DNA of 64,000 nt from JAUIAI01 sp041396685 (GTDB taxonomy: Bacteria; Pseudomonadota; Gammaproteobacteria; Burkholderiales; Burkholderiaceae_E). The notes under the pieces were generated by a model, which made no database searches, was not told the DNA's origin, and worked only from the letters and a program-made list of their open reading frames with translations. The stretch covers positions 1 to 64,000 of the forward strand of contig JAWKYD010000025.1 of the NCBI GenBank assembly GCA_041396685.1, written 5' to 3'. Shown in pieces: positions 51,924-59,014 of the stretch. The first letter of the stretch is position 1. Every line of letters starts with the position of its first letter. A program made the position numbers and the translations under genes.

Positions 51924-52744
51924 CCCTTGACGCCGCCGCTGGTCATGCCCGTGACGAAATGGCGTTGGAAGCGCACGAACACGATGATGATCGGAATGAT
52001 CGAGACCATCGAAGCGGCCAGCAACGGCCCCCAGTCGCGCCCGAAGAAACCGAGGAAGTTGTAGACCGCGACCGGCAACGTACGCGTGGCGGGCGAGCTG
52101 TTCATGACCACGGCGACGACGAAGTCGTTCCAGGCGAAGGTCAGCACGAAGAGCCCGGCCGCGACCAGGGCCGGCCTGCACAAGGGCGCGACGATCTTCC
52201 AGAGCACGGCCAGGCGCGAATAGCCGTCGACGGTGGCCGCCTGCTCGAGTTCGACAGGCAGGGATTCGATGAAGCCCATCAACAGCCACACCACGATGGG
52301 GATCTGGTAAGCGGAATAGAGCAGCACCAGGCCGGTCAGGCTGTCGGAGAGCCGGATCGTCGTCATCAACGTGAATGTCGGCACCAGCAGCGACGCGATC
52401 GGAATGCTCATCACGGCGACCAGCATGACCAGGATCGCCGTCCGCCCGGCGAAGCGCGCGCGCGCCATCGCATAGGCCGCGACCAACCCGAGCGTCAGGC
52501 ACATGGCCAGCGCCCCCGCCGACACGATGACCGAGTTGAGCATGAAGTGCTGGGCGCCCTCGTCCAGCAGGCGCTCGTAGTGCTCGAGCGTCGGCTGCGA
52601 CGAAAACAGCTCGGGCGGGAAACGCAGAATCTCACGCTTGGGTTTGAACGACGTGAGCAGCCCCCAGAGAATGGGGAACAAAGCCGCCAACGCGATGACG
52701 GCCGACACCAATACACCCAACGCCCGTCGCACGATCGGCTTCAT
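51920..52744 (-). CDS. Carbohydrate-type ABC permease (MalG-like)
   Basis: A 274-residue inner-membrane permease with six helices. The cytoplasmic EAA loop, which docks the ATPase, is EQAATVDGYSRLAVLWKIVA. The N-terminal helix and SFKPKREILRFPP-type segment are typical of the MalG branch. It overlaps the MalF-like gene upstream and the ATPase gene downstream by four bases each. Confidence 0.94.
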   Translation of the reverse strand: MKPIVRRALGVLVSAVIALAALFPILWGLLTSFKPKREILRFPPELFSSQPTLEHYERLLDEGAQHFMLNSVIVSAGALAMCLTLGLVAAYAMARARFAGRTAILVMLVAVMSIPIASLLVPTFTLMTTIRLSDSLTGLVLLYSAYQIPIVVWLLMGFIESLPVELEQAATVDGYSRLAVLWKIVAPLCRPALVAAGLFVLTFAWNDFVVAVVMNSSPATRTLPVAVYNFLGFFGRDWGPLLAASMVSIIPIIIVFVRFQRHFVTGMTSGGVKG

Positions 52745-53625
52745 GTCGCGGCCGCCCTGCGCTGGCGAAACAGCAGCATCAAGCCCACGACCAGTATCAC
52801 GTTGACGAGCAACACGAGAAGCGCCACCGCGTTGGCCTTGCCGATCACATAGTCTTCGAAACCGCGCCGGTACATCCAGAGTACGACCGTTTCGGTCGCG
52901 CCGCCCGGCCCACCGCCGGTCAGAATGAGCGGAAAGGTGAGCACGTTCATGTAGAACAGCGTGAGCCGCACGAGCGTGATCAGGATCGGCACCCGCATCA
53001 GCGGAATCACGATGTGCCGAAAGGCATAGAAATAAGAGGCGCCATCGACCCTGGCCGCCTGCAGCAAGCTGGGCGCAATGCTCTTCAGCCCGGCCAGCAG
53101 CAGGATCATCGCGAATGCCGAGTCGCGCCAGATGGCATTGGCCACCAGCGCGGCCATGGCCGATCGCGGCTCGGCCAGAATGCTGAACGGCGTGATCTGC
53201 AGCGCCCGGAATGCGAGCGTTGCGAGGCCTGCATCTTCCGAGAACACCCAGCGCAACAGCAGCGAGCCCACCAGCATGGAGATGAAATACGGAATCAGCA
53301 CCACCGAGCGCATCAGGACGTTGTGCCGGTTGTCCCGCTCGAACATCATCGCCAATCCGAATCCGACGAAGAAAGTCAGCGCGGTGGCGAACACCGTAAA
53401 CACGGTGGTCACGGCGACCGCGCTCAGGAATTCCGGATTTCCAAGCGCCCAGCGGTAGTTGCTCAGCCCGACCCAGCCGCCCGGCCGGAAGTAGTCGTAA
53501 TCCTGGAAGCTCACCACCGCGGCCAGCACCAGTGGCGTAAAGACGAACCCCACCTCCAACAGAAGAAGCGGGGTCAGGTATGCCCAGGGAAAGAGCTTTG
53601 GGGATCTGATCGAGGCGTTCGTCAT
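52741..53625 (-). CDS. Carbohydrate-type ABC permease (MalF/UgpA-like)
   Basis: A 294-residue permease with six helices. The EAA loop is LQAARVDGASYFYAFRHIVI. WAYLTPLLLLEVGFVFTPLV and FPLILTGGGPGGATETVVLW are typical of the UgpA/LacF branch. I use the ATG at 53625; a GTG at 53628 is in frame. No ribosome site is visible because a hairpin lies directly upstream. It ends with a four-base overlap to the second permease. Confidence 0.94.
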   Translation of the reverse strand: MTNASIRSPKLFPWAYLTPLLLLEVGFVFTPLVLAAVVSFQDYDYFRPGGWVGLSNYRWALGNPEFLSAVAVTTVFTVFATALTFFVGFGLAMMFERDNRHNVLMRSVVLIPYFISMLVGSLLLRWVFSEDAGLATLAFRALQITPFSILAEPRSAMAALVANAIWRDSAFAMILLLAGLKSIAPSLLQAARVDGASYFYAFRHIVIPLMRVPILITLVRLTLFYMNVLTFPLILTGGGPGGATETVVLWMYRRGFEDYVIGKANAVALLVLLVNVILVVGLMLLFRQRRAAAT

Positions 53626-53632
53626 CACATCA

Positions 53633-53659
53633 CGGCGTCGAGCGTCGCGACCGACGCCG
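53633..53659 (-). promoter_or_regulatory. Intercistronic hairpin after the binding-protein gene
   Basis: CGGCGTCG (53633-53640) and CGACGCCG (53652-53659) form a perfect 8-bp stem with an 11-base loop, between the binding-protein stop and the first permease start. In maltose-type operons such hairpins protect the upstream message and lower permease expression relative to the binding protein. Here it also occupies the place of a ribosome site. Confidence 0.5.
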
Positions 53660-53682
53660 CGCCGCTCGATGAGCCGCCGGAA

Positions 53683-54951
53683 CTACTTGCGTGCCGCCGC
53701 CTTCGCCTGTGCATCGGCGAGTGCCTGCTCGACCGACGCGCGCCCGGTGAGCACAGCCTGCGTCGCCTCGTTTAGATCGGCGTAGACGCGGTCGGCCCGG
53801 CACTCGGCCGGCAGATCGGCAGTGGCCGCCGAAATCGCCTTGCCGATCTGGCGCACCAGGTCGTATTGCGGCGCCGCCAACTCGGCCGAGTTCAGTACGC
53901 TGGCGCGCAGTGGCGGTTGTTGGCCGGTGAGCGCCCAGGCGCGTGATCCGTCCTGACCGACCAGATAGTTCACGAAGTCCGCCGCCGCGGCGCGGTTGGG
54001 CGACTGGTCCCAGACAGAGATGTACCAGGAGTTCGCGACGGCGGGGCCGGCCCTGTCGGCGGAAACGCCCGGCAACGGGCCGATGCCCAGGCCCGCCGCG
54101 TCCCAGGAGGCCTTGCCTGCCACCTGACCTGCGCGCGTCGATGCGTTCAGGATGGCGGCCGCGCGCCCGGCCAGGAACAGATCCCACGAGTCATCGAGAT
54201 TGCGGCTGATGTCTTCGCGCGACGCCAGCTTGGCATCGTTGAACAAGGAGGCCTGGAAGCGCAGGGCCGCGGCGGCAGCGTCGGTGGCCAGTTGCGGTTT
54301 GCACTGGTCGTCGAAGATGCGCCCCTGTTGGTCGAGCAGACGGGTCAGAAACGGTGTCTGCGTGGTGCGATCCGGGCTCAGCGGAATGGTCATCGGCGTG
54401 ACCGTATCGGTGCCGACCGCCTTCATCGCCGCCACGAAACCATCCCAGGTCTTCAGATCGGCTGCGCTCTTGCCCGCGCCCTCGAGCAGATCCTTACGGT
54501 AGTACAACACCGTGGCGAACGGAAAGACTGGTACACCCATCAGCTTGCCGTCGACGCGCGCCTTGTCCAGCAGGCCGTCATAGAGAAAATCCTTGGCGTC
54601 GGCGGCCGACCACTTCTTGACGATCAGCGCATCGAGATCCGCCGCCGCACCGGACTCGGCCAGAAGTCGAAGATTGTTGCCATGCGTGAACACGATGTCC
54701 GGCGCCTTGCCCAGGTTGGCGCCCAGCACGAACTTCTTGGTGAGTTCGCTCCAGACCTGTGGCTCGACCTCGATCTTCACCGACGGATTGGCGGCTTGAT
54801 ACGTATCGATCAGTTGCTTGAGCGCGACCTCCCGACCATTCTTGCCATTCGGATTCAGGAACGTCCAGAGCTTCAGTGTTTCCGCCGATGCGGCGTTGCC
54901 CAGCGCTGCCGTGAGCAACAACGCGCACAACGCGATTGCTTTTGACTTCAT
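53683..54951 (-). CDS. ABC transporter extracellular substrate-binding protein
   Basis: A 422-residue family 1 (carbohydrate-type) binding protein. The signal peptide is MKSKAIALCALLLTAALGNAASA. The mature protein opens with ETLKLWTFLNPNGKNGREVA and contains VLGANLGKAPDIVFTHGNNL, MGVPVFPFATVLYYRKDLL and DLFLAGRAAAILNASTRAG. A strong AGGAGG site precedes the ATG at 54951. It is the first gene of a five-gene import operon controlled from the divergent gap with an IclR-family gene. The ligand is not deducible. Confidence 0.94.
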   Translation of the reverse strand: MKSKAIALCALLLTAALGNAASAETLKLWTFLNPNGKNGREVALKQLIDTYQAANPSVKIEVEPQVWSELTKKFVLGANLGKAPDIVFTHGNNLRLLAESGAAADLDALIVKKWSAADAKDFLYDGLLDKARVDGKLMGVPVFPFATVLYYRKDLLEGAGKSAADLKTWDGFVAAMKAVGTDTVTPMTIPLSPDRTTQTPFLTRLLDQQGRIFDDQCKPQLATDAAAAALRFQASLFNDAKLASREDISRNLDDSWDLFLAGRAAAILNASTRAGQVAGKASWDAAGLGIGPLPGVSADRAGPAVANSWYISVWDQSPNRAAAADFVNYLVGQDGSRAWALTGQQPPLRASVLNSAELAAPQYDLVRQIGKAISAATADLPAECRADRVYADLNEATQAVLTGRASVEQALADAQAKAAARK

Positions 54952-54971
54952 GTTGCCGCCTCCTCTATTCT

Positions 54972-55005
54972 GTGCGTTATGCGCACAAATGCGCGATATG
55001 CGCAC
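54972..55005. promoter_or_regulatory. Twin 15-bp palindromes, candidate IclR operator
   Basis: Site 1 is GTGCGTTATGCGCAC (54972-54986), a perfect 5-5-5 palindrome. Site 2 is GCGCGATATGCGCAC (54991-55005), identical at 13 of 15 positions. Starts are 19 bp apart, about two helical turns, in the 121-bp gap between the binding-protein gene and the IclR-family gene. Several IclR-family regulators bind pairs of palindromes of this form (arms about a 5-bp spacer), so this is the likely operator for both genes. Confidence 0.65.
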
Positions 55006-55072
55006 GTAGTGTCATCGCTTCAGTGCCCCGACGTCAAGTGGGCATGCCATTCAAGAAGGAGCCGGGCCGTCG

Positions 55073-55825
55073 ATGTCCGAGGCATTCGCATCCACCTTCG
55101 CGCGCGGTCTTCGGTTGCTGGAGTCATTCACGGCCGAAGCACCCCGCATGACACTGGCGCAGCTGGCCGAAGCCACCGGGCTGGACCGAGCCGTGGCCCG
55201 GCGCCTGGTGATGACGCTGGTGCAACTCGGCTATGCGCGCCAGGCGGGTCGAAGCTTCGAACTGACACCGCAGGTCCTGTCGCTCGGACATGCGTTCCTG
55301 GCGAGTCATGGCTGGGGAAGCCGCCTGAATCGCGACCTCGACGCCTTGTCAGTCGAATTGTCCGAAACGGTCTCGGTCTCGGTATGGTCGGGCAAGAAGG
55401 TGTTGACCATCGCGCGCTCGAATGCCGCCGGTAGACACATGATCCTGGGTACGCCCGATGGCGAGCTGCCGCTGCACGCATCCTCGGCCGCGCGGGTGCT
55501 GCTCTCGGCGCTGCCGGAAGACCAAGTCCGCGAGCTCTTACAGCGGACGGCGCGGCCCCGCTTCACGGAGCACACGCTGACCCGCATCGACGACATCATC
55601 GATTCGATCCGCCGCTGCCGCCGCGACGGCCACCTGATCGCGCGCGAGGAACTCGAGCTCGGGCTGGTCGCCGCGTCGGTACCCCTGCACGATCAGCAGG
55701 CGACGCTCATCGGCACCCTCAACGTCAGCAGCCACGTCAGTCGGGTGGGCACCGACCAGTGGGCGCATACCGTGCTTCAGGCACTGAAGCGGACGGCGGC
55801 AACGCTTTCCGCCTCAGTGCCTTGA
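55073..55825 (+). CDS. IclR-family transcriptional regulator
   Basis: A 250-residue regulator. The N-terminal winged helix (about 8-70) includes TLAQLAEATGLDRAVARRLV as the HTH and LVQLGYARQAGRSFELTPQV as the wing; the rest is the IclR effector domain (VSVWSGKKVLTIARS; LPLHASSAARVLLSALPE; GLVAASVPLHDQQATLIGTL). The length and pattern resemble the PcaR/PobR group. It is divergent from the ABC operon, with two palindromes between, so it most likely regulates that operon and itself. The effector is unknown. Confidence 0.93.
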   Translation: MSEAFASTFARGLRLLESFTAEAPRMTLAQLAEATGLDRAVARRLVMTLVQLGYARQAGRSFELTPQVLSLGHAFLASHGWGSRLNRDLDALSVELSETVSVSVWSGKKVLTIARSNAAGRHMILGTPDGELPLHASSAARVLLSALPEDQVRELLQRTARPRFTEHTLTRIDDIIDSIRRCRRDGHLIAREELELGLVAASVPLHDQQATLIGTLNVSSHVSRVGTDQWAHTVLQALKRTAATLSASVP

Positions 55826-55841
55826 TCGCTGGCCCGTGATC

Positions 55842-57569
55842 TCAGCATCCGTCGCTGACGCAGGCATCGACGCTACGCGTCACATAGACGTAGTAGTCCA
55901 GGTCGGGCTCGACGGTTTGCAGGGTGTACGGGTAGTTCCCCATGCCAGGCATGTACATCCGCCAGGTGCCGTTCACGTTGTCGAAGCGGTAGATGGCGTA
56001 GAGGCTGGAGCCGATACGGCGAGCCATCTCGGCCGCGCTCACCGGCCCCGCGATCGGAAAGCGAACGCCGTTGAAGCCCGGGTTGAAGTGCATCGTGACC
56101 GGCGCGGTTGAGGACGCCGCCTCGCCATAGACCGACCACTGGACCGCTCGGCTTGCCACCACCCAGAATGGGCGATCCGGATCGATGGTCTCCAAAGGTG
56201 CGACCGAGTCGAGGCGGTTCAGTTCGAACGCGCGCCATTCATTGTTGGCGTCATACTGGCCCACCGACACGACCGAACCCATCACGCTGTCGAGCAGGGA
56301 TCCGACCGACAGCCTGCCGGGCCGCACGGTCAGGTCGATCTTGTTCCAGCCCGGCACCAACTGGACCGACTGCATTCCATCGGGCCGACAAGCCGGATCG
56401 GATGCCATCTGGGCACTGGCCGTGGCCGCGTCCGTCCACCAGGTCGGCGAGCTTCGATTGAGCCCGGCCCAATAGCGATCGAAGCAAGCCTGCATCTTGG
56501 CCGTGCTGTCCCAGGGCGCTCGCGACGGGTCGAGACCGCTGAGGTAGGCGGCGAACTCGACATACTTCGACGACGGATTCGTGGCGGCGCGCAGCCCGTA
56601 GTGTGAGCCCAGCTCCGTGCCGTAGAGCGCTTCCGCCATCCCTTCGGCGCGCCGCTGATCGCCGGCCTTGAACACGAAGATGCCCAAGCCCTCGTTCAGG
56701 GAGCCCGATGCGCCCGCATAGCGCTCGTTGAACGAGTGATAGAGCTCGTGCATCAGCATGTCACGATTGCCCGAGTTGCCCCTGATCTGGATCTGGTTGC
56801 CGCTGTAGAAGCAGCAGTTCGCATTGACCAGGATGCGGGTGTGGGACAGGATCTCGACATAGATGCCATAGGGCTTCTGAGAGACGATGCTGCCCAAGGT
56901 GGCCAGCAGTTCGGCACGCTGCGCGGCCGTGGCATCGGGCGCGTCGAGCACCGTCTCGAGCAAGCGGGCACGCTCCTGAGCGCTCAACTGCGCCACGGCC
57001 GCATTGATGGCCGCCACCGACCGCGGTTTCGCCCACGCCTCCACCGCCGCCCGCCCCCGCCCGATCATGGCCGGCAGCTGGTTACCCTGAAAGCCTGCAA
57101 ATCCGAATCCGGAACTGTGTCCGGCGCGATCGTGCGCACGGAACTGCGCATACATGACGCCGCCGTCTTCGCGCGGCAACTCGATGGGCAGCATGAATTC
57201 GGCTTGCCGGCCTCTGGCGGTCGAGACGTCGTTGTATCGTGAATACGGCGTCGATGCGAAGCGACCGTCGGCCTGCATGTAGAAGCCGTCCGCAGCGCGC
57301 CGGATCTGGAGTTCGATCCGGCGAAGGTCGCCATCGGCGTCGGATGCCTTGGCCTTCAGATACAGATAGTTGTCGATCGAGACCGCGCTGCTCGCCAACA
57401 GCTGCGGTGCGTTCGAACCCGAAACGGCGATGGCCTTGGTCGACGGCGCGCCGGAACCATCCGCGGCGGCGGCATCGGGCTCGGTGCCATTGCCGCAGCC
57501 CGCGAGAATGGTGGACAAGATGGCAAGACCGCCGAGTCTTGCGGCGGCGGTCGAATACAACGGCTTCAT
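55842..57569 (-). CDS. Lipoprotein with HExxH motif and duplicated C-terminal domain
   Basis: A 575-residue predicted lipoprotein; the lipobox STILAGC places the lipid Cys at 25. A beta-rich region resembling cell-surface modules covers about 50-160. A zinc-protease-like motif HELYH lies at 274-278 (MLMHELYHSFNERY) with Glu293 in SLNEGLGIF as possible third ligand. The last 190 residues hold two related modules: VPGWNKIDLTVRP...FWVVA and NPGFNGVRFPIAG...YYVYV. I do not recognise the family as a whole. A metallopeptidase on the cell surface is a reasonable guess, not shown. Confidence 0.7.
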   Translation of the reverse strand: MKPLYSTAAARLGGLAILSTILAGCGNGTEPDAAAADGSGAPSTKAIAVSGSNAPQLLASSAVSIDNYLYLKAKASDADGDLRRIELQIRRAADGFYMQADGRFASTPYSRYNDVSTARGRQAEFMLPIELPREDGGVMYAQFRAHDRAGHSSGFGFAGFQGNQLPAMIGRGRAAVEAWAKPRSVAAINAAVAQLSAQERARLLETVLDAPDATAAQRAELLATLGSIVSQKPYGIYVEILSHTRILVNANCCFYSGNQIQIRGNSGNRDMLMHELYHSFNERYAGASGSLNEGLGIFVFKAGDQRRAEGMAEALYGTELGSHYGLRAATNPSSKYVEFAAYLSGLDPSRAPWDSTAKMQACFDRYWAGLNRSSPTWWTDAATASAQMASDPACRPDGMQSVQLVPGWNKIDLTVRPGRLSVGSLLDSVMGSVVSVGQYDANNEWRAFELNRLDSVAPLETIDPDRPFWVVASRAVQWSVYGEAASSTAPVTMHFNPGFNGVRFPIAGPVSAAEMARRIGSSLYAIYRFDNVNGTWRMYMPGMGNYPYTLQTVEPDLDYYVYVTRSVDACVSDGC

Positions 57570-57892
57570 GGTCTGAACTCCAGGGAGGGGGAAACTTCGA
57601 ATCCCTGGCAGACGCGACAAGGCAGGAGCCGTTGATGGCTCTGCGCCCCGAATCATTGTTGTGAGTCCCGCCCGCCCGCGAAACGCCCGCGCTGATGGAA
57701 GCGTGCGTTGCGAGGAACGGCGACGGACGGACTTTATTGGCGCATCGACGGTCGGTCAGTGCGAAAAATCACCGGACCGAACAGCACCGTCCCAGGTACT
57801 CGGTCGCGTCAGCGCATTGGTTGGAGCGGCGATTCGACCCTGTCGATCTGGTCACGGGTGACGCACAGCTTGCGCGCCGGCCCAGCCCGGGC
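57570..57892. other. 323-bp intergenic region, no gene seen
   Basis: This lies upstream of the HExxH lipoprotein and downstream of the EamA gene, both on the minus strand. Short open frames here have no ribosome site or recognisable product. The A/T-rich patch gaatcattgttgtgag near 57650 may belong to the lipoprotein promoter. Confidence 0.5.
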
Positions 57893-58759
57893 TCAGGCGC
57901 CGGCATGTGCGCTGACCAGATAGGCAATCGCCACCACGACGATGAGCGCCCCGCAGGCCGCACGCCACGAGAACTCTTCGTCGTGCAGCAGCGCCGCCCC
58001 GAGCATCGCGGTGACCAGCGGATAAGAGGCCACGATCGGCGCCACGGTCCAGACCGGCGCCAGACTTAGCGCCGCGTACATGAGCAGGACCGCGCAACCG
58101 TTCAGGACACCGGTTGCCGCGAACCAGGCGGCTGCGGCCCGGGTCGGCGCCTGGCGCACCGCATGACGGGCCCGGTCAACGCCGACCACGGCAACGGACG
58201 ACACCGCATAACCGATGAGACTCGCGGCGAACGGGCTGGCCCAGATCAGCAGGCCCGCCTTCGCAAGCACCTGCGCCAGGCCTCGCACGACCGCACCCGA
58301 AAGCGGCCAGAGCAAAGACCAGCCCAGAAACACGCTGCGCGCGGCGCCCTTCTTCCAGGACAGCAATGCGACACCCACCACCACGGCTGCCGCGGACAGC
58401 GTCGCTCGCGCCGGGATCTGTTCGCCGAGCAACTGGCTTGCGGCGAGCAGGGCGAACAGTGGCGCCGTGCCCGATACTGCGCTCGTCACGGTCGGGCCGA
58501 GTACGGCATTCGATCGGAAGGTCAGTAGCGTGACCACGGCCGGAAAGAAGAGACCGACCGCGGCGAACACCGCGACGGCCTCGACGGCGAGGCCATCGAC
58601 ATCGAAGGCAAAAGGCGAGGCGATGAGGAAAAGCACCGCGGCGCAAGGAATGCTGATCGCGGCGCCGGCGCGGGCATCGAGCGAGCGCAGCCCGACCCGC
58701 CCGGTGATGAGCGCAAGGCCAAAGCAAAGCGAACTGAGTATCGCGAGCACCGTCGCCAC
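57893..58759 (-). CDS. EamA/DMT-family transporter
   Basis: A 288-residue, ten-helix membrane protein with two EamA repeats, each of five helices. The first repeat contains ALITGRVGLRSLDARAGAAI and APLFALLAASQLLGEQIPAR; the second contains VAPIVASYPLVTAMLGAALL followed by HDEEFSWRAACGALIVV. The xASxxxxxGExxx-type end of each repeat is as in drug/metabolite exporters. The substrate is unknown. It may share a transcript with the lipoprotein gene downstream. Confidence 0.9.
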   Translation of the reverse strand: MATVLAILSSLCFGLALITGRVGLRSLDARAGAAISIPCAAVLFLIASPFAFDVDGLAVEAVAVFAAVGLFFPAVVTLLTFRSNAVLGPTVTSAVSGTAPLFALLAASQLLGEQIPARATLSAAAVVVGVALLSWKKGAARSVFLGWSLLWPLSGAVVRGLAQVLAKAGLLIWASPFAASLIGYAVSSVAVVGVDRARHAVRQAPTRAAAAWFAATGVLNGCAVLLMYAALSLAPVWTVAPIVASYPLVTAMLGAALLHDEEFSWRAACGALIVVVAIAYLVSAHAGA

Positions 58760-58930
58760 GGTCCCTCCACCGGCTCACCGTGTGGGCACCCAGGGCCCCA
58801 CTGCGTTTCGCGCGCCGATTGTCGCTCGCTTCGTGGCTGGTCATGCGCGACAGACGCCGCGGCCGCCACTCGATCGACAACCGCAACAGACTCGGTCGGG
58901 CATCCTCCCGCGATCAGAGCGCTTGCTCAA

Positions 58931-58995
58931 GCGGGCCGGGTCCGGCCCGCATATCTCACCGACTCTCGTCGCGATCAATACGCGAATCGGTGAGA
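58931..58995 (-). terminator. Two tandem hairpins after the acyltransferase gene
   Basis: Downstream of the acyltransferase stop (reading leftward) are TCTCACCGA / TCGGTGAGA (58954-58962 and 58987-58995, 9-bp arms, 24-base spacer) and GCGGGCCGG / CCGGCCCGC (58931-58939 and 58942-58950). Both stems are perfect. They precede the EamA gene and probably separate its transcription from the acyltransferase. Confidence 0.5.
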
Positions 58996-59014
58996 CATGC
59001 GGGATAGTCTCCCA

